Shown piece after piece: positions 1-10,100 of a stretch of DNA of 64,000 bases. Below the pieces are notes generated by a model. It ran no database searches. It was not told the DNA's origin and saw only the letters and a list, made by a program, of their open reading frames with translations. The stretch spans positions 62,001-126,000 of the forward strand of contig CAMVKH010000005.1 of assembly GCA_947168065.1 (NCBI GenBank), given 5' to 3'. Position 1 is the first letter of the stretch, and the number at the start of each line of letters is the position of its first letter. The position numbers and the translations under genes are program-made. The DNA is from an uncultured Bacteroidales bacterium (GTDB taxonomy: Bacteria > Bacteroidota > Bacteroidia > Bacteroidales > UBA932).

Positions 1-1925
1 TTTGCGCGGAACCAGTCCACAGCCACGCGGTTCACGTCGCTCTGCGGCACGTCGGCCACCGTCCAGCCCTTCACAAGCCGGAACGCGTTCCAGATCTTGT
101 TGCTGAAGTTGCGGCCCTGCTCCACCTGGGTTTCATCGAAGAGGATGTCGTTGCCCGCAGAGGTGCAGAGCAGGATGCCCAGACGCACGCCGTCGGCGCC
201 GTATTTCTCGATCAGGCCGATCGGATCGGGCGAGTTGCCCAGCTGCTTGCTCATCTTGCGGCCTTGCTTGTCACGCACGATGCCGGTGAAATAGACGTTG
301 CGGAACGGCACGTCGTGCATGTATTCCTCGCCGGCCATGATCATGCGGGCCACCCAGAAGAAGATGATGTCGGGGGCCGTCACCAGGTCGGAGGTCGGAT
401 AGTAGTAGTTGATCTCCGGGTTGCCGGGCTTGCGGATGCCGTCGAACAACGAGATGGGCCAGAGCCAGCTGCTGAACCAGGTATCGAGTGCATCCTCGTC
501 GTGGCGCAGTTCCCCGGCACCGATGTGCTCGTAGCCGGCGATCCGGCGCGCCTTTTCGAGGGCCTCCTCACGGCTGGCCGCCACCACGAAGCGTTCCTCC
601 TCCCCTTCCGGGGTCGGGAGATAGTACGCCGGGATGCGGTGTCCCCACCAGAGCTGGCGGCTGATGCACCAGTCATCGATGTTCTCGAGCCACTGGCGGT
701 AGCTGCCGACGAATTTTTCGGGATAGAACTTGATATCGCCGTCCAGCACGGGTTTCAGCGCGATTTCGGCCAGGTGCGGCATCTTCAGGTACCACTGCTT
801 GCACAGGCGCGGCTCCACGGCCGTGTCGGCGTTGCGCTCCGAGTATCCCACCTTGTTCACATAATCCTCCACCTTTTCCATCAGGCCGGCAGCTTCCAGG
901 TCCCTGGCGATCTGCTTGCGGACGACGTTGCGGTCCAGGCCCACATAGAGCGGCGACTGGTCGCTGATGGTGCCGTCGGGATTGAAGATGTCGATGGTCT
1001 CGAGATTGTGGGTCTTGCCGAGGTTGTAGTCGTTCACGTCGTGGGCAGGGGTCACCTTCAGGCAGCCCGTACCGAACTCGATGTCCACATAACGGTCCTC
1101 GATCACCGGCACTTCGCGTCCCACGAGGGGCACGATGACGCGGTGGCCGCGAAGCCACTGGTTCTTCGGGTCCTTGGGGTTGATGCACATGGCGGTATCG
1201 CCCATGATGGTTTCGGGACGCGTAGTGGCCACCACCGCGTAGTAGCGGCCTTCTTCATCCCGGTGAAGGACTTCGCCTTCCTCACCGGTCGGCTTGACGG
1301 CGGCCTGGTCGGCCACGTAGTATTTCAGGTAATAAAGTTTCGAATGTTCTTCCTTGTAGATCACCTCGATGTTCGACAGGGCCGTGCGGGCTTTCGGGTC
1401 CCAGTTCACCATGCGAAGGCCTCTGTAGATCAGACCCTTGTCATACAGGTCGCAGAATACGCGGATCACGCTTTCGGAGCGCGGCCCGTCCATCGTGAAG
1501 GCGGTACGGTCCCAGTCGCAGCTGGCACCCAGGCGACGCAGCTGCTTGAGGATGATGCCGCCGTGCTCGTTGGTCCAGTTCCAGGCATGCTCGAGGAACT
1601 GCTCACGCGTGAGGTCCTGTTTGCGGACGCCCTGCTCGGCGAGGCGACCCACCACCTTGGCCTCCGTGGCGATGGAAGCGTGGTCGGTACCCGGCACCCA
1701 GAGGGCGTTCTTGCCGAGCATGCGCGCACGGCGCACGAGCACATCCTGCAGGGTGTTGTTCATCATGTGGCCCATGTGGAGCACACCCGTCACATTCGGC
1801 GGCGGAATCACGATGGTGTATGGTTCACGTCCGTCGGGCTCGGAATGGAAGAAATGATGGTCCAGCCAGTACTGGTACCATTTGTCCTCGGTCTGCGAGG
1901 GATCGTATTTAGCAGAAATATCCAT
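1..1925 (-). CDS. valS: Valyl-tRNA synthetase, C-terminus cut off by window edge
   Basis: Class I aminoacyl-tRNA synthetase that charges tRNA-Val. The 641 visible residues start [20 protein letters not shown], followed by the ValS-type segment [15 protein letters not shown] with the HIGH-like motif HMGH, then [13 protein letters not shown], the inserted editing domain, and KMSKQLGN (KMSKS-class motif) near residue 553. The anticodon-binding and C-terminal coiled-coil parts lie beyond base 1. The start at 1925 gives the canonical N-terminus. The ATG lies 7 nt after a hairpin-rich repeat (1933-2008), and the best -7 box is at 2063-2070, so the mRNA probably has a leader of about 130 nt that contains the repeat. 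No T-box motif is visible in that leader. Confidence 0.97.
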   Translation of the reverse strand, partial: MDISAKYDPSQTEDKWYQYWLDHHFFHSEPDGREPYTIVIPPPNVTGVLHMGHMMNNTLQDVLVRRARMLGKNALWVPGTDHASIATEAKVVGRLAEQGVRKQDLTREQFLEHAWNWTNEHGGIILKQLRRLGASCDWDRTAFTMDGPRSESVIRVFCDLYDKGLIYRGLRMVNWDPKARTALSNIEVIYKEEHSKLYYLKYYVADQAAVKPTGEEGEVLHRDEEGRYYAVVATTRPETIMGDTAMCINPKDPKNQWLRGHRVIVPLVGREVPVIEDRYVDIEFGTGCLKVTPAHDVNDYNLGKTHNLETIDIFNPDGTISDQSPLYVGLDRNVVRKQIARDLEAAGLMEKVEDYVNKVGYSERNADTAVEPRLCKQWYLKMPHLAEIALKPVLDGDIKFYPEKFVGSYRQWLENIDDWCISRQLWWGHRIPAYYLPTPEGEEERFVVAASREEALEKARRIAGYEHIGAGELRHDEDALDTWFSSWLWPISLFDGIRKPGNPEINYYYPTSDLVTAPDIIFFWVARMIMAGEEYMHDVPFRNVYFTGIVRDKQGRKMSKQLGNSPDPIGLIEKYGADGVRLGILLCTSAGNDILFDETQVEQGRNFSNKIWNAFRLVKGWTVADVPQSDVNRVAVDWFRA

Positions 1926-1932
1926 TTGTGTC

Positions 1933-2008
1933 TACTGGGGCGCTGCCCCAAACCCTACCGCTGCGGCCTGCTATCACACGAATCCGCGCGACGGCCTCCG
2001 CTAGCGGC
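1933..2008 (-). repeat. Dispersed palindromic repeat, copy 1 (valS leader)
   Basis: Read on the minus strand, this 76-bp block begins with the palindromic segment GCCGCTAGCGG and ends with GGGGCAGCGCCCCAGTA, a 5-bp hairpin stem with an AGC loop. It aligns without gaps to 31768-31843 at about 60 of 76 positions. The two ends are conserved and a 16-bp middle is not. It occupies most of the predicted valS 5' leader. Confidence 0.75.
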
Positions 2009-2062
2009 TGATGCCGCTTTGACATCAATTGTTATAATTATTTTTTATCAACAATAATCCTG

Positions 2063-2070
2063 CAAATTTA
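2063..2070 (-). promoter_or_regulatory. Candidate valS -7 box (TAAATTTG)
   Basis: Matches the Bacteroidetes -7 consensus TAnnTTTG on the minus strand. It is the nearest such match upstream of valS and places the start site near 2056. It lies 12 bp from the divergent -7 box of the next gene. Confidence 0.4.
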
Positions 2071-2082
2071 ATGATTTTATAA

Positions 2083-2090
2083 TATCTTTG
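2083..2090 (+). promoter_or_regulatory. -7 box TATCTTTG, leaderless arrangement
   Basis: Exact TAnnTTTG match with only 6 nt between its last G and the ATG at 2097. The transcript should therefore start at or next to the start codon. Confidence 0.6.
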
Positions 2091-2096
2091 TAACTT

Positions 2097-3431
2097 ATGA
2101 AGAATAAACTCCGTCTCGTCATTTTCTCGTCCACCCTGCACGACGGCAACAGTGTCATGGGGTCCCGTCTGGAACTGCTCGAAGGGCTTCGCCGCTTCGC
2201 CGAACTCGATATTATCTACCCTTCCATGCTGGACACCTCCGCCGCCCTCAACAGCCAGATCGACGGCGGCACCCGGACAGGTCTGACCCTGGAAGACTCG
2301 GCGCACGAAAAGACGCTCTGCTTCATTGCCACCGGCGGTACGGAGGAAATCTTCCGCAACTATGCCGAGGTGCTCCCCCGCCCTGTCCTTCTCCTGAGCG
2401 ACGGCCTGCACAATTCTTTCGCCGCCGCTTTCGAGATCAAGTCCTATCTCGCGCAGCACGGCATTGCGAGCACCCTGTTCAACGCACCGCTCGACGAGAA
2501 TCCGGATTTCTACGCAGAGCTGGAGGAAAGTTTGTTCGGCAAGGGCGCTGTGGCTGATACCCTGACGCCCTCCGATCCGCTCCCCCGCTTTCCCAAGAAC
2601 GTGGTCAAGGCCTTCGAAAAGACGCGCATCGGACTGATCGGCGGAGCGAGCGACTGGCTCATCGCTTCCGGCATCGACCGGGAGGCCGTCTCGAAGACCT
2701 ACGGCACGACCTTCCTCGACATCCCGCTCCAGGAACTGGAGGAGGAATTTGCCGCGACGACAGACGATACGCCGGAACTGCGTTCCGTCGTCGCGCGGAC
2801 GGAGCGCTTCCTGACCGACGACCGGACGCCCGCGCAGCTGCGGGAAGCCGCCCGCATGTACCTGGCCCTGCGCAAACTGTGCACGAAGCACAACCTCAAC
2901 GCGCTTACGCTCAAATGCTTCGGACTACTCAACAGCTGCCGCACAACGGCCTGTCTGGCGCTGTCCCTCCTCAACGACGAGGGTATCGTCTCGGGCTGCG
3001 AGGGAGACATCCCTGCCCTCTGGAGCATGTTGTACACGCGTTATGCATTTGGTGAACCGGCCTTCATGGCCAATCCTTCGTCATCGAACCGCCGGGAGTG
3101 GACCATCGATTTCGCGCATTGCACCATTCCGCTGAGCATGGTACACGGCTACCGGCTTCCCTCGCACTTCGAATCGCAGACAGGCATCGGCATCGCGGGC
3201 AGCGTGCCGAGCGGACGCTATCGCATCATCAAATTGTTCGGAGAGCGGCTCGACCAGTACTACGAGGCCACGGGCGACATCATCATGAACACCAACATTC
3301 CGCAGCGCTGCCGCACACAGATCCGTTTCAGATTCAGCTCGGAGGCGGAATTCGACCGTTTCTTCCGGGTCAGCAAAGGAAACCACATAATTCTGTGTAG
3401 AGCCGCTGGACCGGGAGCCCCATCACGTTAA
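2097..3431 (+). CDS. L-fucose/L-arabinose isomerase-family protein
   Basis: A 444-residue cytoplasmic protein resembling the FucI/AraA-like family (COG2407). It has an N-terminal Rossmann-like region, then IGLIGGASDWLIAS near residue 182, a central helical part, and a C-terminal region with GCEGDIPALWSML and SGRYRIIKLFGERL. The family interconverts aldoses and ketoses or has unknown sugar-related roles; the substrate here cannot be named. The 3' end overlaps the convergent maf gene by 62 bp, and the tail GNHIILCRAAGPGAPSR is shorter and less regular than I expect for the family, so the C-terminus may be eroded. The ATG at 2097 is set by the -7 box 6 nt upstream. Confidence 0.65.
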   Translation: MKNKLRLVIFSSTLHDGNSVMGSRLELLEGLRRFAELDIIYPSMLDTSAALNSQIDGGTRTGLTLEDSAHEKTLCFIATGGTEEIFRNYAEVLPRPVLLLSDGLHNSFAAAFEIKSYLAQHGIASTLFNAPLDENPDFYAELEESLFGKGAVADTLTPSDPLPRFPKNVVKAFEKTRIGLIGGASDWLIASGIDREAVSKTYGTTFLDIPLQELEEEFAATTDDTPELRSVVARTERFLTDDRTPAQLREAARMYLALRKLCTKHNLNALTLKCFGLLNSCRTTACLALSLLNDEGIVSGCEGDIPALWSMLYTRYAFGEPAFMANPSSSNRREWTIDFAHCTIPLSMVHGYRLPSHFESQTGIGIAGSVPSGRYRIIKLFGERLDQYYEATGDIIMNTNIPQRCRTQIRFRFSSEAEFDRFFRVSKGNHIILCRAAGPGAPSR

Positions 3432-3948
3432 AATAGGAGCCGCGGATCGCGGTGATGCCCACATAGCCGATCCATTCCTGGATGCCGTATGCGCCTGCTT
3501 TGTCGAACGGTTTATACGTATCGACATAATAGGCTATCTCTTTATCTGTCAATGGCTTGAAATCAACTTCCGTCGTGACCGAAAAACTATGCATTTTTTC
3601 ACGGGTCCGCAAGGCGACACCCGTTGTCACCGTATGCGTACGTCCCGACAGCGCCCGGAGCATGGCAACGGCTTCTGCCCGGTCGCGGGGCTTGCCGAGG
3701 ATCTGTTCATCCAGGAACACCAGTGTATCGGCGGTGATCAGGACTTCTTTCGGGGCCAGTGCGCGGTGGAAGGTTTCGGATTTATGGCGGGCCAGAAAGG
3801 CCGGGATGGCGGCGTGGGGCTGGTCGGCGCTGTAGGCTTCTTTTTCGTCTTTTCCGGGTTCGACCGTGAATGCGATGTCGAGTCCCTTCAGCAGTTCCCT
3901 TCTGCGGGGGCTTGCCGATGCCAATGTAAATGTATATTCTTCAAACAT
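3370..3948 (-). CDS. maf: Maf-family nucleoside triphosphate pyrophosphatase
   Basis: A 192-residue Maf protein. Maf enzymes hydrolyse dTTP/UTP or modified NTPs to the monophosphate and PPi, which keeps non-canonical nucleotides out of nucleic acids. Visible motifs are the N-terminal LASASPRRRELL, ITADTLVFLDEQILGKP, TGVAL, and the C-terminal DKAGAYGIQEW with GSYFNVMGLPV. Length is normal. The stop lies inside the convergent fucose-isomerase-like gene. A 328-bp repeat-filled gap separates it from the gene string starting with NRPS1, so it is probably not simply co-transcribed with it. Confidence 0.95.
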   Translation of the reverse strand: MFEEYTFTLASASPRRRELLKGLDIAFTVEPGKDEKEAYSADQPHAAIPAFLARHKSETFHRALAPKEVLITADTLVFLDEQILGKPRDRAEAVAMLRALSGRTHTVTTGVALRTREKMHSFSVTTEVDFKPLTDKEIAYYVDTYKPFDKAGAYGIQEWIGYVGITAIRGSYFNVMGLPVQRLYTELCGFLC

Positions 3949-4000
3949 AATCTATTCGTCGCTTCTTCGCTTCGTGTGCTTTTGCTTGCTGGTGCGCTCT

Positions 4001-4107
4001 GGGTGTTGCTCCAGAACCGTCTCGCTCCGCTCGACCCCTCCCATGCTGCGCATGGGCCCCTCCCTCTTACAATGCCGAGGGTGGCATGGGTTCTGGAGCA
4101 AGCACCC
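4001..4107. repeat. Large inverted repeat A between maf and kdsC
   Basis: The arms at 4001-4018 (GGGTGTTGCTCCAGAACC) and 4089-4107 are reverse complements with a single one-base indel. Inside is a smaller hairpin at 4040-4056 (CCCATGC, TGC loop, GCATGGG) flanked on both sides by a CCCTCCC-type run. The gap 3949-4276 holds no credible gene; it consists of this element and inverted repeat B. Confidence 0.8.
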
Positions 4108-4168
4108 ACCCGCGCATGGCGCAAGCAAATACCTGCATATCCGAAAGCGAAGTGTGCGGTCAGTGAGA

Positions 4169-4254
4169 CAGGGTATGCCTTGCGAAACATGGCGCCCACG
4201 CCCCAGTGGGAGGGGCCCACGTAGTGGGAGGGTGGTTGAGCAAGGCATACCCTG
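4169..4254. repeat. Large inverted repeat B between maf and kdsC
   Basis: The arms CAGGGTATGCCTTGC (4169-4183) and GCAAGGCATACCCTG (4240-4254) are a perfect 15-bp inverted repeat. Within is the hairpin CCCAC-GTA-GTGGG (4216-4228) embedded in GGGAGGGG...GGGAGGG. The same core occurs in opposite orientation inside element A, so the two look like diverged copies of one family placed head to head. Confidence 0.8.
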
Positions 4255-4276
4255 CGAGCCAGCACACAAGCGTTAG

Positions 4277-4852
4277 TTATTGTGTATTTCTTCCGGTCAA
4301 CTTCGCAAACTTCGTGATGGCATCCGGATGCCCGCCTTTCCAGGGATCCTTCGGATCGAATTTCCACTGCCCCTGAGATTTCAGGACCCTTTCAACCAGG
4401 TCGCGGATGCAGCCGCGGCCACCATTGAAGCCCGACACGAGATCCGCAGCTTCGCGAACTTCGGCCACCGCATCAGCCGGGCAGACGCCGAGGCCGGCGA
4501 GACGGATGGCGGGGATGTCGGGGATGTCGTCACCGACAAAAGCCACCTGGGCCGGGTCGAGACCGATGCTCTGGCAATAATGCAGGAAATCCTCCGCTTT
4601 GTCTTTCGAAAGCATGTACAGATGCCGGTCCTCTACCCCGAGCGAGCGGGAGCGGTGCAGCAGGCTCTGCGAAACGCCGCCGGTGATGATGGCGCAGGGA
4701 TAGCCGTTGTTGACGGCGGTGCGCACCGAATAACAATCTTTCGAATTGAACTGCCGCAGCAGGTCGCCGTCAGGCATCGCCAGCACCAGTCCGTCGGTAA
4801 AGACCCCGTCCACATCGAACGCAAAGGCCTTGATATCTTCAAATCGCGTCAT
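4277..4852 (-). CDS. kdsC: KdsC-like HAD phosphatase (KDO-8-phosphate phosphatase family)
   Basis: A 191-residue HAD hydrolase. It most likely removes phosphate from KDO-8-phosphate in lipopolysaccharide core synthesis. HAD motif I is FDVDGVFTDG with the nucleophile Asp, motif II is ITGG, and motif IV is FVGDDIPDIPAI. It lacks a cap domain, as usual for KdsC tetramers. A longer frame exists upstream, but MTRFEDIKAF at 4852 is the family-like start; the extension would overlap the upstream membrane-protein gene. It is the last gene of the minus-strand string that begins with NRPS1. Related phosphatases act on other nonulosonates, so the substrate is inferred. Confidence 0.85.
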   Translation of the reverse strand: MTRFEDIKAFAFDVDGVFTDGLVLAMPDGDLLRQFNSKDCYSVRTAVNNGYPCAIITGGVSQSLLHRSRSLGVEDRHLYMLSKDKAEDFLHYCQSIGLDPAQVAFVGDDIPDIPAIRLAGLGVCPADAVAEVREAADLVSGFNGGRGCIRDLVERVLKSQGQWKFDPKDPWKGGHPDAITKFAKLTGRNTQ

Positions 4853-4872
4853 ATGCCGCAAAGGTACGCATT

Positions 4873-5760
4873 TTATTGCATGAAGATAGCAAGCAGCACC
4901 GTCAGCGAACTGACGACCAGCAAGACGGCGGCATACATCACGGCATACATGATGCCGGTGGAAATGGAGAGCCGCAGGCTCTTCTTCCAGCCCAGGCCCA
5001 GCCATTGCCGATAATCCACCACCAGGAGGATCAGCATCAAAAACGCATCGATGGACGTTTTCTTGCCCCAGCTGATCAACACCGCAAAGAGCATGAAAAA
5101 GCTGAACTGGCAAAGAATGTAGGCCGCCGCGGCCGCGTGCGCGGACGGCCGCATCTTATAGCGCCGCAACACCACCCCCATGGACAGCCAGAGGAAGAAG
5201 AAATCCCCGAGGAAGAGCGGAATGCCCTGGCTCCTAAGGGCGCCTTCCAGTGCCGCCAACGAAGCTTCATGCTGGGTATCCACCTCTTCCGGATACTGAT
5301 CCAAATGAAGCAGATTCCATCCTCGATGCACAATTATTACGGTGTTTCGGACCAGTTGGGCTCCGCGCGTATCGGGAATCGTCTCCGAAAGCTTCTCCTG
5401 ATCGAAACTGAGGGGTTTCTTCGGCACTTCCTTGATGGGCTGCAGCACCGATGAGACCAAGGCAAAAAAAGCATAGAAAACAATCAGGGAGGTCAGCGGC
5501 GCCAGGTAGATCTCATGCCTGCCCCGGATATAATCGCGGATCATGTATCCTGGCCGCAATAGGAGGTGTACGAAGGTACGCTTTGCGTCGTCGTTCAAGA
5601 AAGGGATGGCATCGAAAGCGCCTTTGTAGAAATCTCCGGATCCCGCCTTGCGCACTTTTTTCGGCCGGTGCCAGGGATTGAAACCCAGGTTCTGCCACAT
5701 CCGGAATGCGCGCCAGCAGACATTCCATGCGTGCTGTTTCTTATGCTTCTTCTCCGCCAT
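4873..5760 (-). CDS. DUF3667-like integral membrane protein
   Basis: A 295-residue protein with a basic N-terminal region, the signature FVHLLLRPGYMIRDYI near residue 64 typical of DUF3667-like proteins, and about five hydrophobic segments, the last close to the C-terminus. The usual N-terminal zinc-ribbon cysteines of the family are not visible. Function is unknown; an inner-membrane location is inferred. The start overlaps the 3' end of the potassium-channel gene by 20 bp, which suggests translational coupling. Confidence 0.75.
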   Translation of the reverse strand: MAEKKHKKQHAWNVCWRAFRMWQNLGFNPWHRPKKVRKAGSGDFYKGAFDAIPFLNDDAKRTFVHLLLRPGYMIRDYIRGRHEIYLAPLTSLIVFYAFFALVSSVLQPIKEVPKKPLSFDQEKLSETIPDTRGAQLVRNTVIIVHRGWNLLHLDQYPEEVDTQHEASLAALEGALRSQGIPLFLGDFFFLWLSMGVVLRRYKMRPSAHAAAAAYILCQFSFFMLFAVLISWGKKTSIDAFLMLILLVVDYRQWLGLGWKKSLRLSISTGIMYAVMYAAVLLVVSSLTVLLAIFMQ

Positions 5761-6526
5761 GCTCCGTCATTTCTTGTTCTTGTTCTGCTTTTTTCCGTTC
5801 GTTACGCAGTTCCTCCATATAACTGGCGGTAATCACACCGGAAGGAAGGGCGATGATGGCTACGCCGAAAAGCGAGGAAACCATGCTGATGAAACGCCCG
5901 ACGTTCGTCACGGGCGTCATGTCACCATAGCCCACGGTCGTCAGGGTCACGGTCGCCCAGTACAGGGCGTCGAAGAAAGAACCGAAAGTCTCTTCCCCGT
6001 TTTCCGGATTGAAATGCGGCTCCACATTGAACATGACGAGTGCAGTCAGGAACACGTAGAAAATGGAAATGGCCAGCACGGAAAACAAGACTTTCTTCTC
6101 CTTTCGAATCACCCGGATCAGCACTTCGAAACGGTCGGAATACCGGAAGAGCTTGAAAAGCCGGACCATGCGCAACGGGCGCGTCAGGCGCGTGAGACGG
6201 AGAACCTTGAAAGAGTCTGACAGGAGGGTAAGCCCGGGAAGGATGGACAGCAGGTCGATGATGGCCCAGCCCGTAAACGGATAGATCAGGAAGGACCAGG
6301 CCCCTTTCCCAAGATGATAATCGGCTGTGATCCAACGCAGGAAATAGTCAACGATAAAGAGACTGACCGTGACGAGTTCAATGTAGCGAAACACGGGATA
6401 ATATCGCGCGAACATCAGGGGAACAATACTCGCGATAATGGCCAGGAGCATCAAACTCTGGTAGGCAATGCCCAACTTGTCCTTGTTCGATGAACGATGA
6501 ATGATGTGATAGATTCTCTTACGCAT
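5741..6526 (-). CDS. Voltage-gated potassium channel, six-TM Kv type
   Basis: A 261-residue ion-channel protein. An S1-S4 voltage-sensor-like region precedes the pore. S4 is very regular, with basic residues every third position from R110 to R128 (R110, R113, R116, R119, R122, K125, R128). The pore loop carries the selectivity filter TTVGYGD at about 196-202, followed by S6 and a short charged cytoplasmic tail (EELRNERKKAEQEQ) with no RCK/TrkA-N domain. It should form a tetrameric K+ channel in the inner membrane. It begins 1 bp after trmO ends and overlaps the next gene, so it belongs to the NRPS1 gene string. Confidence 0.93.
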   Translation of the reverse strand: MRKRIYHIIHRSSNKDKLGIAYQSLMLLAIIASIVPLMFARYYPVFRYIELVTVSLFIVDYFLRWITADYHLGKGAWSFLIYPFTGWAIIDLLSILPGLTLLSDSFKVLRLTRLTRPLRMVRLFKLFRYSDRFEVLIRVIRKEKKVLFSVLAISIFYVFLTALVMFNVEPHFNPENGEETFGSFFDALYWATVTLTTVGYGDMTPVTNVGRFISMVSSLFGVAIIALPSGVITASYMEELRNERKKAEQEQEMTEHGGEEA

Positions 6527-6527
6527 G

Positions 6528-7178
6528 TCAAAAAGCCTTTATCAGTTGATCAACAACAGTAAAATGTATGTCACGGCCGGCATAGGACAAGCCATAGCTG
6601 CGGCCGGGATCGTCGTGGTAGGCAGGACGCGGGTCCTGTGCGAGGATCTCGCAAAGGGTCGCGCGCTGATTGTCTGTCAGGCAGGCAGCCAGCTCGGGTG
6701 CCAACTCGACGTCGAGCAGGGACTGGCGGTTGGCGCCGACAAAGCCATCCGTCGCTTCAGGATGGGCGTCTACGCCCGGCAGATAGGGTTTTATGTCGTA
6801 AATAGGCGTCCCGTCCATCAGGTCGGCGCCCGAAACGAGGAGCACCCGGCCGTCAGTCCCGTCATCCTCGATGGACTCGAGGCGGACACAGGACAGGCCG
6901 ATGGGATTCGGACGGAAGGGCGAGCGTGTGGCAAAAACGCCCATCCGTACGTTCCCCCCCAGACGCGGGGGACGCACCGTAGGGTTCCAGCCCTGCGATT
7001 CGGAGAATTCCCAGATCAGCCAGATATGGGAGAATCCCTCGAGCCCGCGCAGCGCCTCGGCCACGCGGTACGCCGGTTCAAAGACGATCTTTGCACGCAG
7101 CGACGGCGCCAGCGACGCCTGCCGCGGCAACCCGAACTTGGTCGGAAAATCGTTGTGTATCCGTGCGATGATCTCCAT
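6528..7178 (-). CDS. trmO: tRNA (t6A37) methyltransferase TrmO
   Basis: A 216-residue TrmO/TsaA/YaeB-family protein. The family uses S-adenosylmethionine to N6-methylate threonylcarbamoyl-A37 (m6t6A) in tRNA-Thr. The signature ATRSPFRPNPIGLS is at about 83-96, preceded by LEGFSHIWLIWEF; the C-terminal domain includes DIKPYLPGVD and DPRPAYHDDP. The start lies 5 bp after the NRPS1 stop, so it is likely read from the same mRNA. No functional link to the NRPS is implied by the family. Confidence 0.94.
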   Translation of the reverse strand: MEIIARIHNDFPTKFGLPRQASLAPSLRAKIVFEPAYRVAEALRGLEGFSHIWLIWEFSESQGWNPTVRPPRLGGNVRMGVFATRSPFRPNPIGLSCVRLESIEDDGTDGRVLLVSGADLMDGTPIYDIKPYLPGVDAHPEATDGFVGANRQSLLDVELAPELAACLTDNQRATLCEILAQDPRPAYHDDPGRSYGLSYAGRDIHFTVVDQLIKAF

Positions 7179-7183
7179 CCTGT

Positions 7184-10100
7184 TTATACCTCGAAGAACC
7201 GGAAGGAGTCAAGGACCTCGAATATCATATCCACATAGGAACTCGAGGTTTCATCCCAACGGAAGCCGAGCCTGTGCAACACGTTCATCGTGTAGGTGTT
7301 ATCCGCCTGGTTCTCCACCATCGGCGTCTGTCCTTCCGCCTGGTTGTAGGCGATGATGCTGGACAGGATCCGGGCCTTTTCGGGATCGGCGCCCGCCTTC
7401 TCCATCCGGCTTGCAAACGCATCCACTTCCAGATGGTCCAACGGACTGCCGTCATCTTTGTGCAGGCGGGACAACACGTCGTCCATCGGCAACAGGTGAT
7501 TGTTGGAGACGTGGAAGACGCAGTTGGCCGCCGGAGTGCCCGCGAGCAGCACCACGGCGCGGGCTGTCTCATCGATGGGAGAGAACTCCATCCGGCTCAC
7601 CATCAGCGGGTAAGGGACGGCGCCCAGCATGCGGAACGCCTTCATTCGCCCCATCGAGGCATTGGAGTTGAAATTAGCCTGGAATTCGCCGTCCGCGGCA
7701 CGCGGAGACAGGTTTCCTACACGGACGATCTTCGCATTCAGCCGGCCTTCCGCAACCTTTTCCAGGATACAGCGTTCGGCCAGGAACTTGGACACGACAT
7801 ACTGGTTATCCGTATTCTGTCCAAAGAACAGCATCTGTTCGTCCATGATTGTCGGGACAAGGCCTTCGGCCATGCCGCCGACGCTCTCGGTGGAAACCTG
7901 CATCAGCCGGGCACCGGAAGCCAGACAGAAGTCCACCAGGTTCTGCACCCCGTAATAATTTACCTGGAGAATATCGTCCCCACGGGAGAAGTGCTTGACA
8001 TTGGCCGCACAGTTCACGACCATGTCGAACGGGGTCCCTGAAGCAAGGATCGAGTCGAAGACTTCCTTGCTCGTGATGTCGCCCTGGATCAGGCGGATGC
8101 GTCCGCCCACCAGTTGACGGTAATTCTTTTCGAAATAATAAACGAGCATCTCCTTCAGACGCTGCTCAGCGGTGACGGAGCCCTTGCCCCGGAGGAGACA
8201 CCAGATGACCGTATCTTCACCCGTCTGCTCAATCAGCTCCCGCAGAACATGGATGCCCAGAAAGCCCGTGGCGCCCGTCAGCAGGATGTTCTTGCCCAGT
8301 TGCTGGGGCTCCCCTACCAGGAAGGCGTCGAGGGTATTGCCCGCCAGCAGGGCGTCAATGGCAGAATAATCGTATGCCGAGACATCATCTTTCTTGTCAT
8401 CGAGCTTCGGGCTGCCGCCTTCCAGAGAGGCGGCCAGGGCACGGGCTGTCGGAAAAACGAACACGTCGGCGTAGGAGAACTTCAGCCCGCGTTTTTCTGC
8501 GCTGACCAGCACGCTCGTAACCATGAGCGAAGTACCGCCCAGGTCGAAGAAACTGTCTGTAGCACCCACACGGTTCATTCCCAGCACTTCGGCGAAAATT
8601 TCGCACAAGGCGGTCTCAATTTTTCCCTCGGGCGGCACGTAATCTCCGTCGGAAGTCATCTCGGGAGCCGGGAGGGCCTTGCGGTCCACCTTCTGATTCA
8701 CATTCAACGGGATCTTGTCGAGCTGCGTAAAAGCAGCCGGGACCATGTAGGGCGGTTTCCGCTGCAGGATAAAATCCGACAGCGCCTTCTTGTCCAGTTC
8801 CCCGTCGCAAACGACGTAGGCCGCGATGAACTTGCCGCCGGAAGGGTTGTCGAAAGGCTGGACCGTAACATCGGTAACGCCCGGGAACTCACGGATCACG
8901 GCTTCCACTTCCTTGGTCTCGACACGGAAACCGCGGATCTTCACCTGGCCGTCGTTGCGGCCCACAAACTCGATGTTGCCGTCCATACGGTAACGGACGA
9001 TATCGCCGGTCCGATACACGCGGTCATAGGGGTACTCCCCGGCGAACGGATTGGAGATAAATGTTTCAGCGGTCTTTTCCGGCCGGTTGAGGTATCCACG
9101 GCTGACCTGGGGGCCGGAAACCCAAAGCTCGCCCACTGCGCCGGCGGGAAGCCGCCGGCCCTGGCCGTCCACCACATAGAGCCGGAAGTTGGACAACGGA
9201 TGGCCGATGGGAATGTTGGGCTCCTTCTTCTTCACTTCGAAGATCGTGGAGAAAATGGTGCACTCTGTCGGGCCATACCCGTTATGGAAGTGATAGGAAG
9301 GCGGATCCATCGAAATGAGTTTCTCGCCGCCCACCGACAGATGTTTCAAGGAAGGGTTCCCGGGGAAGTTCTTGGCGAACATGACGCCCACCTGGGTAGT
9401 CATGAAGCTGTGGGTGACTTTGTTGTCGGTGATGAGACTGCTCAGCAGGGACATGTCGTGCCGGGTCTCCTCCGGGACGATGCACACGCTGGCACCGGTC
9501 GTGAGGGCGGGATACATGTCCATCATGCATGCATCGAAGCCATAGCTGGCGTACGCCGCGACGCGGCTCTTTTCCGTAAGCTTATAGTAGTCCCGGTACC
9601 AGGCACAGAAATACACGAGATTGCGGTGCTCCAGCATACATCCCTTCGGAACGCCGGTGGAACCCGACGTGTAGAGGAGAATGAACAGGTCCTCCGGTGC
9701 CGGTCCCGTGGGAACGGATCCTGCCGGCAACGAAGCGATGTCGGCCGTATCCAGGACAGGACCCTGGTAGGAAGTGATGCGCTGCCGGTATTGCGCGTCG
9801 ACGATGAGCAGGCTCGCCGCAGCGTCCTCGACCATGAAGTTCAGGCGCTCTTCCGGATAGGAAGGGTCCAGGGGCTGATAGGCGCAGCCCGCTTTCAAGG
9901 CGCCGAGGGATGCGACGGCCATCAGTTCATTGCGGCCGATCAGGATGGAGACGACCTGTTCGCGCCCGAGTCCCAGCGAGGCGATGTACGATGCAATCCT
10001 GTCGGAAATATCATCCAGCTCCTTATACGTCAACGTCTTCGACTCAAAGAGAACAGCCGGTGCATCCGGGTGGGCGGCCGCCTGTGCGCGGAAGAGGGAA

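Noticed and set aside
264-2057. A 597-codon plus-strand frame at the window start
   Set aside because: It is antisense to valS, whose motifs are unmistakable on the minus strand.
1926-2062. T-box or other riboswitch in the valS leader
   Set aside because: No T-box sequence or specifier loop is visible, and the structured part recurs at 31768-31843 away from any synthetase, so a repeat is the better reading.
3949-4276. CRISPR array or small coding genes in the maf-kdsC gap
   Set aside because: The repeats are inverted, not direct with spacers, and short frames there are read through the hairpins without any family match.
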